Source: Bradyrhizobium sp. SK17
GTDB taxonomy: Bacteria > Pseudomonadota > Alphaproteobacteria > Rhizobiales > Xanthobacteraceae
Length of the DNA stretch: 64,000 bases
Direction: 5' to 3'
Assembly: GCF_002831585.1 (NCBI RefSeq)
Contig: NZ_CP025113.1
Span: forward strand, 6,029,001 to 6,093,000
The notes under the pieces were generated by a model. It did no database searches. It saw only the letters and a list, made by a program, of their open reading frames with translations, and was not told the origin of the DNA. This document shows, in pieces, positions 16,900-26,123 of the stretch; the stretch's first letter is position 1; each line of letters starts with the position of its first letter. The position numbers and the translations under genes are program-made.

Positions 16900-19800
16900 G
16901 CGACGGAATTTCCGCACCATTCATTCGCTTCCCGATCGGCACCTCGCTGCTGATGGCCGGCATCCTGTTCGTCGGCCTCGTCGCCTATCCGCTGCTACCG
17001 GTCGCGCCGCTGCCGCAGGTCGACTTCCCGACCATCCAGATCACCGCGACGCTCCCGGGCGGCAGCCCGGAGACGATGGCGACCTCGGTCGCGCAGCCGC
17101 TGGAGCGCCAGTTCGCGCAGATCCCCGGCATCGCGCAGATGACCTCGACGAGCTATCTCGGCACGGCGTCGGTCACCATCCAGTTCGACCTCAACCGCTC
17201 GATCGACGGCGCTGCCAACGACGTCCAGGCTGCCATCAACGCCGCCAGCGGCCAATTGCCGAAGAGCCTCCCCTCGCCGCCGACCTATCGCAAGGTCAAC
17301 CCGGCGGACGCGCCGATCATGCTGCTGTCGGCAACCTCGGAGACGCTGCCGCTGACCACGGTCAGCGACGCCGTGGACGCCCAGCTTGCCCAGCAGATCA
17401 GCCAGATTTCCGGCGTCGCGCAGGTCATCATCGGCGGTCAGCAGAAGCCGTCGGTCCGGGTCCAGATCGATCCCGCCAAGCTGGTCGCCAAGGGCCTGTC
17501 GCTGGAAGACGTCCGCGCCGCGATCAATATCGCCACCGTCGACAGCCCGAAGGGCAATATCGACGGCGCCACCCGCGCCTACACCATCTATGCCAACGAC
17601 CAGTTGCTCACCGCGGAGCCCTGGAACGACGTCATCATCGCCTACCGCAATGGCGGGCCGCTGCGCATCCGTGACATCGGCCAGGCCGTCACCGGGCCGG
17701 AGGACGCCAAGCAGGCCGCCTGGGCCAATGGCAAGCGCGGCGTGTTCCTCGTCGTCTTCAAGCAGCCCGGCGCCAACGTCATCGACACCGTCGACAAGAT
17801 CAAGGCGGCACTGCCCCGCCTGGTCGCCGCGATTCCGCCGGCGGTCAAGATCGAGGTGATCTCCGACCGCACCACCACGATCCGCGCCGCGGTGGAGGAC
17901 GTCCAGTTCACCCTGCTCCTGACCATCTTCCTGGTCGTGATGGTGATCTTCGCCTTCCTGCGCAGCTTCTGGGCGACCGTGATCCCCGCCGTGACGGTGC
18001 CATTGGCGTTGCTCGGCGCCTGCGCGCTGATGTGGGTGTTCGGCTACACGCTGGACAATCTGTCGCTGATGGCGCTGACGATCGCGGTCGGCTTCGTCGT
18101 CGACGACGCCATCGTGATGCTGGAGAACATCAGCCGCTATATCGAGGAAGGCGAGAAGCCGATGGCGGCCGCCTTCAAGGGCTCGAGCGAGATCGGCTTC
18201 ACCATCGTCTCGATCAGCATCTCGCTGGTCGCCGTGCTGATCCCGCTGCTGCTGATGGGCGGCATCATCGGCCGCCTGTTCCGCGAGTTCGCCGTCGTGC
18301 TGGCGATGACGATCTTCGTCTCGATGTTCGTGTCGCTGACATTGACCCCGATGATGGCCTCGCGCTTCCTGCGCGCCCACAATGAGGAACGGCACGGCCG
18401 TCTCTACAAGCTCAGCGAGCGCGGCTTCGATGCCATGCTGCGCGGCTATGAGACCGTGCTCGACATTGCCCTGCGCTGGAAGCGCACGACGTTGTTGATC
18501 TTCTTCGCCACCCTGGCGCTGTCGATCTACATGTTCGTCATCATCCCGAAGGGCTTCTTCCCGCAGCAGGACGTCGGCCTGATCAGCGCGACCTCGGAAG
18601 CCGGCCAGGACATTTCCTTCGCGGACATGAAAGGCAAGCAGGAAGAGCTCAGCAAGATCGTCATGCAGGATCCGGGCGTCGCTACGGTGGCAATGGCGAT
18701 CGGCGGCAGCGGCCGCGCCGGCAACAACGGCAACATGTTCATCACGCTGAAGCCCCTGAGCGAGCGCGACGCCAATGCGCAGCAGATCATTGCCCGGCTG
18801 CGCCCGAAGCTGGAAAAGGTGCTGGGCGCCCGCCTGTTCATGCAGGCCGCGCAAGACGTGCGCCTTGGCGGCCGCCCGACCCGCACCCAGTTCGAGTTCA
18901 CGTTGCAGGACGCCAACCTCGCCGAACTGAACGAATGGGCGCCGAAGATTCTGAGCAAGATGCAGACGCTGCCGCAACTGCGCGACGTCGCCACCGACCA
19001 GCAGAGCAGCGGCACCACGCTCGAATTGAAGATCAACCGCGACACCGCCTCTCGCTATGGCATCCAGCCGCAGCTGATCGACGATACGCTGTATGACGCG
19101 TTCGGCCAGCGCCAGGTGACGCAGTACTTCACCCAGCTCAACAGCTACCACGTCATCCTCGAGGTGCTGCCCGAGTTGCAGGGCTCGGTCGATACGCTGA
19201 ACAACATCTACATCAAGTCGCCGCTGACCGGCGAACAGGTGCCGCTGTCGACCTTTGCGAAGTGGACCACCGTGCCGGTGCGGCCGCTGTCGATCAGCCA
19301 TCAGGGCCAATTCCCGGCGATCACCATCTCTTTCAACCTGGCGCAGGGCGTCGCGCTCGGCCAGGCGACGGAGGCGGTCCAGAAGGCGATGGTCGACCTC
19401 GGCGCGCCGCCGACCCTGAGCTCGAGCTTCCAGGGCACCGCGCAGGCCTTCCAGCAATCGCTGTCGACCGTGCCGCTGCTGATCCTGGCGGCGCTCGTGG
19501 TGGTCTATCTGATCCTCGGCATTCTCTACGAGAGCTACATCCACCCGATCACCATTCTGTCGACGCTGCCTTCGGCCGGCGTCGGCGCGCTGGCGATCCT
19601 GATGGCGGCCGGCTTCGACTTCTCGCTGATCGCGCTGATCGGCATCATCCTGTTGATCGGCATCGTGAAGAAGAACGGCATCATGATGGTCGACTTCGCG
19701 ATCGCCGCCGAGCGCGATCAGCACATGGAACCGGTGGCGGCGATCCGCCAGGCCGCCCTGCTCCGCTTCCGCCCGATCATGATGACGACGATGGCGGCGA

Positions 19801-20042
19801 TGTTGGGCGGCGTGCCGCTGATGCTGGGGACCGGCACCGGCTCGGAAATCCGCCAGCCGCTGGGCTACGCCATGGTCGGCGGACTGATCGTCAGCCAGGC
19901 GCTGACGTTGTTCACGACGCCGGTCGTCTATCTCTATCTTGACAAGCTCTCCAACGCGTTTGCCAATTGGGGCCGCTCGCCGCGCGCGGACCATGACGCC
20001 GGCGACGGCGAAGACGGATCGGTCAAGCAGGCCGCCGAGTGA
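16896..20042 (+). CDS. RND multidrug efflux permease (MdtB/HAE1 type)
   Basis: 1048 residues, normal for the family. Twelve membrane helices in two halves separate two large periplasmic loops. The proton-relay DD pair is in TM4 (GFVVDDAIVMLENI), and the second half has GIVKKNGIMMVDFAI. Drives proton-coupled export with the adaptor. The C-terminus is acidic (DHDAGDGEDGSVKQAAE). A very long open frame runs antisense across the gene; it is an artefact of GC-rich codon usage. Likely repressed by the divergent MarR protein. Confidence 0.95.
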   Translation: MSDGISAPFIRFPIGTSLLMAGILFVGLVAYPLLPVAPLPQVDFPTIQITATLPGGSPETMATSVAQPLERQFAQIPGIAQMTSTSYLGTASVTIQFDLNRSIDGAANDVQAAINAASGQLPKSLPSPPTYRKVNPADAPIMLLSATSETLPLTTVSDAVDAQLAQQISQISGVAQVIIGGQQKPSVRVQIDPAKLVAKGLSLEDVRAAINIATVDSPKGNIDGATRAYTIYANDQLLTAEPWNDVIIAYRNGGPLRIRDIGQAVTGPEDAKQAAWANGKRGVFLVVFKQPGANVIDTVDKIKAALPRLVAAIPPAVKIEVISDRTTTIRAAVEDVQFTLLLTIFLVVMVIFAFLRSFWATVIPAVTVPLALLGACALMWVFGYTLDNLSLMALTIAVGFVVDDAIVMLENISRYIEEGEKPMAAAFKGSSEIGFTIVSISISLVAVLIPLLLMGGIIGRLFREFAVVLAMTIFVSMFVSLTLTPMMASRFLRAHNEERHGRLYKLSERGFDAMLRGYETVLDIALRWKRTTLLIFFATLALSIYMFVIIPKGFFPQQDVGLISATSEAGQDISFADMKGKQEELSKIVMQDPGVATVAMAIGGSGRAGNNGNMFITLKPLSERDANAQQIIARLRPKLEKVLGARLFMQAAQDVRLGGRPTRTQFEFTLQDANLAELNEWAPKILSKMQTLPQLRDVATDQQSSGTTLELKINRDTASRYGIQPQLIDDTLYDAFGQRQVTQYFTQLNSYHVILEVLPELQGSVDTLNNIYIKSPLTGEQVPLSTFAKWTTVPVRPLSISHQGQFPAITISFNLAQGVALGQATEAVQKAMVDLGAPPTLSSSFQGTAQAFQQSLSTVPLLILAALVVVYLILGILYESYIHPITILSTLPSAGVGALAILMAAGFDFSLIALIGIILLIGIVKKNGIMMVDFAIAAERDQHMEPVAAIRQAALLRFRPIMMTTMAAMLGGVPLMLGTGTGSEIRQPLGYAMVGGLIVSQALTLFTTPVVYLYLDKLSNAFANWGRSPRADHDAGDGEDGSVKQAAE

Positions 20043-20099
20043 CTTGACTTTGCCCGCTTCCCGGCACATCCGAAAGATGTTCATGTCGGAGCCGGTATC

Positions 20100-20657
20100 G
20101 TGAAGATTGTCGCAACGTCGCTCGCCGTCCTGTTGGCCGTGTTCGCCGCGGTCGGCTCCGGTCATGCCCAGGCACCCAAGGGCAAGAATGCGCCCGCCCC
20201 GGTTCCGGCGGCCGCTCCGCCCGCTCCTCAAGGCGATGGCTCGGGCAACAACACCGGCTGGGTTGCGCGCTGCACCAGCGCGAGCCGCGACGCGCCGCTC
20301 GAATGTGCCATGGAACAGACCGCGGTGCTCACCAAGACCGGCCAGCTCATCGTGCTGGTCAACATCCGCGTCCCCGGCGACACCCGCACACCGGTCGCGC
20401 TCGTCCAGCTGCCGCTCGGACTGAACCTGCCGGCCGGCGCCAAGCTGCAGGTCGACGACGGCAAGGCCGTCGATGTGCCGATCCAGACCTGCGAAGCGCG
20501 CGGCTGCTACATCAACGCGCCGATCGCCGCCGACGTCCTGGCCCAGCTGAAATCGGGCAAGCAACTCAAGGTCTCGTTCCAGAATCTCGGCAAGGAGACC
20601 ATCAGCATCCCGATGCCGCTGGCCGACTTCGCGACGGTCTACGACAGGATCAAGTAG
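20100..20657 (+). CDS. Invasion-associated locus B (IalB) family protein
   Basis: 185 residues with GTG start at 20100. A signal peptide (IVATSLAVLLAVFAAVGSGHAQA) is followed by a Pro/Ala-rich linker. The IalB domain contains WVARCTSASRDAPLECAMEQ, QLPLGLNLPAGAKLQVDDGK and CEARGCYINAPI; the four Cys are typical and probably form disulfides. The family is widespread in alphaproteobacteria and is linked to envelope stress and host interaction. It follows the RND operon by 57 nt and may be transcribed with it. Confidence 0.9.
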   Translation: MKIVATSLAVLLAVFAAVGSGHAQAPKGKNAPAPVPAAAPPAPQGDGSGNNTGWVARCTSASRDAPLECAMEQTAVLTKTGQLIVLVNIRVPGDTRTPVALVQLPLGLNLPAGAKLQVDDGKAVDVPIQTCEARGCYINAPIAADVLAQLKSGKQLKVSFQNLGKETISIPMPLADFATVYDRIK

Positions 20658-20666
20658 CGCGGCGCC

Positions 20667-22955
20667 TTACTGCCGCGCCATCTGCGCATTGCCGACGCCG
20701 TCGCCGTCGAGCTTCTGGTCGTCATGCATGACGACCGTCACCTGCAACAGCTTGCCGGTGAACTCGAACGGCGCCTCGTAGCGTGAGACCGGACTGCCGC
20801 GATCGCGCCCGATGTCGAGCCCGGACCATGAGATGAAATTGTGGAAGCCGAGCTGGGTCTGCATCGATCCGACCGGCTCGCCATCGATCGTCAACGTGTA
20901 TTCGCTGACGCCGGTCCGCGCGCCCTTGGCCGGCGGCTCCTTGCGCAGCAGCCGCTCGACATGCACGCCGAGCCGGTGCGCACCCGCAGCCACCTTGCGG
21001 CTTGACGTCACCAGTTCGTGGCCGCCGCCGACATTCAGGTCGTGCACCAGAAAGCCGTCCTTGATGTAGAGGCTGTAGCCCGAGGTGGCATCGCCATGTG
21101 CGATCAGGACGCCCTCGGCGCCGCCGTCCCCGATCTCGACCTGCGCTTCGATGCTGTAGCTGCGGCTGCGCACGTCGGGCGCGACATCGGTCGGCACGTG
21201 CCCCATGCCGGCATGGAAGGTGAATTTCGTCCGCGCGCCGTGGAAGCGTGCCGCATTCTCGGCAAACCGCGGTCCAAAGCGATCATCGAGCGGCAGCACG
21301 TTGTGCGCCTCCGCCTCGCTCCACCACAGTTTGATCATCTGCTCGAGGCGCTCGGGCTCCGTGGCCGCGAGGTCGTCCACCTCGGAGAAGTCCCGATCGA
21401 GATGGAACAGCTCCCATTTGTCGTTCTCGAACGGCGTGCCTGACGGATGAAACGACACTGCTTTCCAGCCATCCTTCCAGAGCCCGCGATGGCCGAACAT
21501 CTCGAAATACTGCGCCGACGTCTTCGACGGCGCCGACGCGTCATCGATGGACTTCGCAAAGCTCTCGCCCTCGAGCGGCATTTGCGGACAACCGCCGATC
21601 TCGGCCGGCGCGGAGACGCCAATCAGATCGAGCAGCGTCGGCGTCAGGTCGCAGGCATGGACGAACTGATGGCGCAGCTCGCCCTTGGCTTTGATGCGCT
21701 TCGGCCAGCTCATCACGAAGGGATCGCGAATGCCGCCGCCATGGGTGTTCTGCTTGTAGCGCCGCAACGGCGTGTTCGAGGCCATGGCCCAGCCGTGCGG
21801 AAAGTTCGAGTGCGTGTCCGGCCCGCCGATGTCGTCGATCCGCTGCAATTTGACAGGCACCGGCTCGGGCCGGAAATTATACGGCCCCATCGCGTTGACG
21901 AAGCCGAGCGGGCCGCCCTCCTGGCTGGCGCCATTGTCCGACATCACGACCACGAGCGTGTTGTCGCGGATGCCGGCCGTGTCGAGAAATCCGATCAGCC
22001 GCGCCAGATGCTGGTCGGCATGGTCGAGCATGCCGGCATAGGCCGCCTGCAACCGCGTGAACACGCGCCGCTCGTCGGCGGAATGCTCGTCCCACGCCTT
22101 TACGCCGTCGTTTCGCGCCGGCATCCTGGTGGCTGCCGGCACCAGTCCCATCGCCTTCTGCCGCGCCATCCGCTGCTCGCGCTCAACATCCCAGCCGTGG
22201 GCGAAGGTGGCGTCATAGCTCTTGATGATGTCGGCCGGCGCCTGATGCGGCGCATGACAGGCGCCGAGCGCAAGCCAGGTCAGCCATGGCAGGTCGGGAC
22301 GGTCGGCCACATGATCGGCGATGAAGCGGATCGACTGGTCGACCAGATCCGACGTGAGATGGTAGCCGGTCCCGTAATTGCCGGGAGGATCAACATGCGT
22401 GTTGTCGGACACCAGCTCCGGTGCATACTGGTCGGTCTCCGCGTCGAGGAAGCCGTAGAAGCGATCGAAGCCGCGACCGAGCGGCCAGCCGTCGAACGGA
22501 CCGGTGGCGCCGCTCTCGGTCAGCGGCGTCACATGCCATTTGCCGACCATGTAGTTGCGATAGCCGTGCTGCCGCAGCATCTCGGCGAGCGTCCCCGCCT
22601 CGCGCGCGATCTTGCCGCGATAGCCCGGATAGCCGGAATCGAAATTGGCGAGGCAGCCGACGCCGACCGAATGATGGTTGCGCCCGGTGAGCAGCGCCGC
22701 GCGCGTGGTCGAGCACATCGCGGTGGTGTGAAAGCCGCTGTAGCGCAGGCCCTCGGCAGCAAGCCGGTCGATGGTCGGCGTCCGGATCGGCGAGCCGTAG
22801 CAGCCGAGATCGGAGAACCCGACATCGTCGAACAGCACGACCAGGATGTTGGGCGCGCCGGCCGGCGGCCGACGCGCGTCGGGCCACCACGGCTTCGAGG
22901 TCGCGACCGTCTTGCCGATGCTGCCGCCGAACGGCGGCTTCCGATGCTCGCTCAT
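20667..22955 (-). CDS. Arylsulfatase, large type with C-terminal beta domain
   Basis: 762 residues. The sulfatase fold begins with NILVVLFDDVGFSDLGCYG (metal-binding Asp pair). The modification motif is CSTTRAALLTGR, with Cys81 in the place of the formylglycine precursor. Further signatures are GKWH at about residue 138, and MSDNGAS. The C-terminal part (about 560-762) is a beta-rich domain seen in large arylsulfatases. The start at 22955 is supported by AGGGAGA upstream. The modification motif has Thr where CxPxR has Pro. Divergent from a TetR gene with an operator-like palindrome between them. Probably cytoplasmic, as no signal peptide is visible. Hydrolyses sulfate esters. Confidence 0.92.
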   Translation of the reverse strand: MSEHRKPPFGGSIGKTVATSKPWWPDARRPPAGAPNILVVLFDDVGFSDLGCYGSPIRTPTIDRLAAEGLRYSGFHTTAMCSTTRAALLTGRNHHSVGVGCLANFDSGYPGYRGKIAREAGTLAEMLRQHGYRNYMVGKWHVTPLTESGATGPFDGWPLGRGFDRFYGFLDAETDQYAPELVSDNTHVDPPGNYGTGYHLTSDLVDQSIRFIADHVADRPDLPWLTWLALGACHAPHQAPADIIKSYDATFAHGWDVEREQRMARQKAMGLVPAATRMPARNDGVKAWDEHSADERRVFTRLQAAYAGMLDHADQHLARLIGFLDTAGIRDNTLVVVMSDNGASQEGGPLGFVNAMGPYNFRPEPVPVKLQRIDDIGGPDTHSNFPHGWAMASNTPLRRYKQNTHGGGIRDPFVMSWPKRIKAKGELRHQFVHACDLTPTLLDLIGVSAPAEIGGCPQMPLEGESFAKSIDDASAPSKTSAQYFEMFGHRGLWKDGWKAVSFHPSGTPFENDKWELFHLDRDFSEVDDLAATEPERLEQMIKLWWSEAEAHNVLPLDDRFGPRFAENAARFHGARTKFTFHAGMGHVPTDVAPDVRSRSYSIEAQVEIGDGGAEGVLIAHGDATSGYSLYIKDGFLVHDLNVGGGHELVTSSRKVAAGAHRLGVHVERLLRKEPPAKGARTGVSEYTLTIDGEPVGSMQTQLGFHNFISWSGLDIGRDRGSPVSRYEAPFEFTGKLLQVTVVMHDDQKLDGDGVGNAQMARQ

Positions 22956-23020
22956 GGCGCTCTCCCTGTCCTCGCCGACATCGGCGGTTGCCCCGCTGTT
23001 CGTCCCGGCGGATTGCCTCA

Positions 23021-23042
23021 AATCATAATCCGAATTATGATT
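23021..23042. promoter_or_regulatory. Operator-like inverted repeat between sulfatase and TetR genes
   Basis: AATCATAAT at 23021-23029 and its exact complement ATTATGATT at 23034-23042, separated by CCGA. The 9-bp perfect arms stand out as AT-rich in a GC-rich neighbourhood. The site lies 15 bp before the TetR start and 66 bp before the sulfatase start, suiting repression of both divergent genes by the TetR protein. Confidence 0.75.
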
Positions 23043-23056
23043 ATTGAAATCAGGAG

Positions 23057-23713
23057 ATGCAAGCGCGAATGCCGCGGCTTTCGGAGCAGTTCGACCTTCC
23101 CGGCGTCACCCCCTCGCGCCAGAAGCGCAGCCGCGAGACGACGCTGGCGCTGCTTCAGGCGGGCGCCGAATTGTTACGGACGCGGAGCCTCGCGGAACTG
23201 TCAATCGAAGCCCTGTGCGGCAAGGTCGGCGCCACGGTCGGCGCCTTCTACAGCCGCTTCGAGAGCAAAGACGCCTATTTCAACGCGCTGATCGCGCTCG
23301 CCGCGCAGGACGGCGCGCGGCATCTGGCCCGGATGGACCGCCCCGCGAGCGATGTCGTGCTCGACGACCTCTGCCGCCGCGTCGTGTCAGGCGTGGTCGG
23401 CTGGATCCGCGCCCACGAGGGCGTGCTGCGCGCGGCGCTCCAGCACGATGACACCCGACCGGACAGGTGGACGACGTTCAAGAGCCTTGCGCGTGCGACC
23501 ACCGAGCACGCCACCCCTCTCCTGTTGCGTGCGATGGGCAAGGGCCGCAAGGCGGCGAAGACCCGCGCCATCGCCTTCGGCTTCCAGGTCGTGCTCGGCA
23601 CGCTCGTCAACGCGATCCTCAACGATCCCGGCCCGCTCTCGCTGCGCGACAAGGAGATCGAGACGCGGCTGGCCGATTGCCTGCTGCTACTGCTGAAGGC
23701 GGAGATGGCGTAG
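23057..23713 (+). CDS. TetR/AcrR-family regulator
   Basis: 218 residues. The N-terminal TetR helix-turn-helix spans about residues 22-70 (RETTLALLQAGAELLRTRSL, then GATVGAFYSRFESKDAYFNA). The ligand domain is C-terminal. GGAG abuts the ATG at 23057, so the ATG at 23069 with better spacing may be used. Divergent from the arylsulfatase gene with a perfect inverted repeat between them; the likely role is a repressor released by a sulfated substrate or product. That ligand is an inference. Confidence 0.9.
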   Translation: MQARMPRLSEQFDLPGVTPSRQKRSRETTLALLQAGAELLRTRSLAELSIEALCGKVGATVGAFYSRFESKDAYFNALIALAAQDGARHLARMDRPASDVVLDDLCRRVVSGVVGWIRAHEGVLRAALQHDDTRPDRWTTFKSLARATTEHATPLLLRAMGKGRKAAKTRAIAFGFQVVLGTLVNAILNDPGPLSLRDKEIETRLADCLLLLLKAEMA

Positions 23714-23754
23714 TCACGGCCTCGCGCGCCTCGACGTGCGCGCAGCGAACCTTC

Positions 23755-24891
23755 TCACTGACCAAAATACGTGTCCTCGACCGACCGCCACTCGGGGTTC
23801 GCGGAGACGACGGTCAGGGCGCGATCCAGTGGCCGCTTCAACTCGGAATTCATCGGCAGCGCAAACGCCATATAGGCGGGCGCCAGCACGCCGTGCGGAG
23901 GGTCAAGGCGATCCGCAAAGCGCGTTCTGACCAGATATTGCAGGGCGCCGATGCTGTTGACCACGGCATCCGCCTTGCCGGAGGCGACGGCTCCGAGCGC
24001 GTCCGGCAGATTGTCGAACTTCTGATAGGCCAGGCGCTGGTCATCGAGATATTCGGCGCCGGACGAACCTGACACCGCGACGAGCCGCTTGCCGGTCAGA
24101 TCTCCGGTGCGATTGGCGATAATGCCTTCGACGCGGCTGACGGTGATCCGCGCGATCAAATTGGTCGTCAACAGCGATACCAGCACCAGGCTTCCAACCA
24201 TCCAGAGCACGGCAAGCGCGCGGCCAAGATGGGTCTTCGGCGTCTTGTCGCCGTAGCCGACCGTCGTCATCGTCACCACCGCCCAGTACACGCCCTCGTG
24301 CCACGACGTCACCGATGATGCGGTTTCCGTCGAACCGTCCTTGCCGGCATGCGGCCGCTCGAACCACCACATCAGCACGCCGATGATCGCAAGCAAGATG
24401 AAGATGGCGCCGATCAGAATCCCGAGTTCGCCCGCGGCCGTGCCATAGTCATGGAACGCGGACGCGGCTCCGGTCCTTTTCGCGAACACGGCGGCCACGC
24501 CGGACCGATGCGTCGGATACGAGAAGTCGACCCGCGTCAGACGCTCGGACGTGATCGTGATGGCGCCGATCCCGACATCGTAGCGGTGCGCCTCCAGTCC
24601 CGACAGCAAGTCATCGAGCCGCGAGATCAGCGTGAGCTGATACGGCCAGTGACAATCCTCCGCGACGCGCCGCCAAAGCTCGACACTAGCACCATCGAAC
24701 AGGCCGTCGCTGCCCTTTCCACCATATGGCTCGACATCGTAGATCGCGACGCGCAGCGGCATCGTCGTGCCGGACTCGGCGCCGACCCCAATGCTCACGG
24801 AGACGGTCAGCAACAGCCAGCAAAGGCCGGCCCGTATGGCAATGAAGCGACAGGCAATGCAGGGGATGAAAATGCAACGTCCGAAATTCAT
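23755..24891 (-). CDS. GluR0-like ligand-gated potassium channel
   Basis: 378 residues. The order is that of prokaryotic ionotropic glutamate receptors: signal or anchor segment (1-38); binding lobe 1 (45-150) with ITITSERLTRVDFSYP, which carries the Arg that binds a ligand carboxylate; membrane helix 1 (about 157-176, LGILIGAIFILLAIIGVLMW); pore loop (about 200-215) with TMTTVGYGD, the K+ selectivity filter at 210-215; membrane helix 2 (about 224-245); binding lobe 2 (250-378) with GKADAVV. The intact TVGYGD predicts K+ selectivity. Not close to any transport operon. The ligand is probably an amino acid by homology to GluR0. Confidence 0.88.
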   Translation of the reverse strand: MNFGRCIFIPCIACRFIAIRAGLCWLLLTVSVSIGVGAESGTTMPLRVAIYDVEPYGGKGSDGLFDGASVELWRRVAEDCHWPYQLTLISRLDDLLSGLEAHRYDVGIGAITITSERLTRVDFSYPTHRSGVAAVFAKRTGAASAFHDYGTAAGELGILIGAIFILLAIIGVLMWWFERPHAGKDGSTETASSVTSWHEGVYWAVVTMTTVGYGDKTPKTHLGRALAVLWMVGSLVLVSLLTTNLIARITVSRVEGIIANRTGDLTGKRLVAVSGSSGAEYLDDQRLAYQKFDNLPDALGAVASGKADAVVNSIGALQYLVRTRFADRLDPPHGVLAPAYMAFALPMNSELKRPLDRALTVVSANPEWRSVEDTYFGQ

Positions 24892-24973
24892 ACGGCACGG
24901 TAGCGCCGTTCGATGACGGATATATCGCCCGTGCAGCGCAGCCGTCAGCCTCGGGACGATCGCGGCGCGCCGC

Positions 24974-26020
24974 TCAACCCCGATCGAAATGTCCTTCCGG
25001 ATTGACGCGCTGCACGATCAGCGGATCGGCGACGGTGCGCGGAAATTGCGGCAACCGGCCGACCGGCACGCCAAGCATCGCCGCCAGCACCGGTACCGAG
25101 AACGCCGAGGTCGAGGCACGGAATCCGACGTCACCCGGGGTCGGCTGGTCGAAGAAAATCAGGAAGTGGATCTCGTCATTGTCCAACACCTCGATGTGAT
25201 GTGGATAGGCGCGCGGGATGAAGTAGACGTCGCCCGGCGCCAGCTCCCAGCTATCGATCGAGCCGTCGGGATTCTGAACGGTCATCTTCGCGTGCCCGCT
25301 CTGCACGTAGCCCATCTCGGCCGTTTCGGGGTGCCAATGCGGCTCGCGCATGCCGTCGGCTGTGATGCGCAACGAGTACATCGAGATGTCCTTGAGCGCG
25401 GGCCAGAACTGGTCGCGCGCCAGTCGCGCCGAGCCGTAGCCGAGTTCGACCGGGGCCGACTGGCGCTCGACGTCGAATTTGTGCGGATTGCCGAGGTCGG
25501 CTGAGGCCGGGACGAGCGGCGGTCCTTCGCGACGGAGCAGATAGGCGCCATCGGTGGTTCGTGGAATCGCGGCGAAGATCGCGGCCGGCATACCGTACGC
25601 ATTGCCAAGCACGGCATCGGTCATCGCGCCGAAGGCTCCCGCGAGCGAGAAATCTTCCGGCTGCTCATGACGGAACGCCAGGATGAACTCCGCCTCGCCG
25701 TCGCCAATGTTCTCGATCGCGTGCAGGGCTCCGCTCTCGACCAGGAACATCTGCCCGGCACCGACCTGGAATGCGGAGAAGGTGCTGCCATTGCCGAGGA
25801 TCGAGACCAGTGCCCGGCCCGACACGCAATAGCCAAGCTCGGCGCAGTTCGCGTGCCAATGCGGCGCGCGGATCGATCCCGCCGCCAGCACGAGCCGCTT
25901 GATGGAGAGCCGATTGAGGATCGGTAGTTCCTTCGCGCTTACGCGCGTGACGCCGCCGAGCTCGGACTTGAACAACGTATGACCGTTGATCAACGACGTA
26001 TAATGAATCCCGTCTGCCAT
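24974..26020 (-). CDS. Bicupin protein (oxalate decarboxylase-like)
   Basis: 348 residues with two cupin domains. Each has a metal motif: PHWHANCAELGYCVSG with a later His in SGALHAIE, and PHWHPETAEMGYVQSG with a later His in RAYPHHIEV. This is the HxH-x4-E, G, H pattern of Mn-binding oxalate decarboxylases and similar bicupins. The ATG at 26020 has AAGGAG 7 nt upstream. No signal peptide is visible. Reaction not provable; oxalate decarboxylase is the nearest functional label and other bicupins share the motifs. Upstream frameshifted acetyltransferase is on the same strand. Confidence 0.85.
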   Translation of the reverse strand: MADGIHYTSLINGHTLFKSELGGVTRVSAKELPILNRLSIKRLVLAAGSIRAPHWHANCAELGYCVSGRALVSILGNGSTFSAFQVGAGQMFLVESGALHAIENIGDGEAEFILAFRHEQPEDFSLAGAFGAMTDAVLGNAYGMPAAIFAAIPRTTDGAYLLRREGPPLVPASADLGNPHKFDVERQSAPVELGYGSARLARDQFWPALKDISMYSLRITADGMREPHWHPETAEMGYVQSGHAKMTVQNPDGSIDSWELAPGDVYFIPRAYPHHIEVLDNDEIHFLIFFDQPTPGDVGFRASTSAFSVPVLAAMLGVPVGRLPQFPRTVADPLIVQRVNPEGHFDRG

Positions 26021-26123
26021 CGCTCGCTCCTTCGGTTGCGGCGGCAGCGTAGGGCTACGGCCGCAACCAAGGAAGTCAATTGTCGACGAATGAAGGGTGA
26101 CGGCGGCGAAGCTGGTCGCGAGC

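Noticed and set aside
16995..20564. Very long open frame antisense to the RND permease
   Set aside because: Rich in Arg, His, Asp and Gln with no domain; arises from the codon bias of the real gene on the other strand.
21447..23291. Long open frame antisense to the sulfatase
   Set aside because: No recognisable motif, and it runs through the operator and the TetR start.
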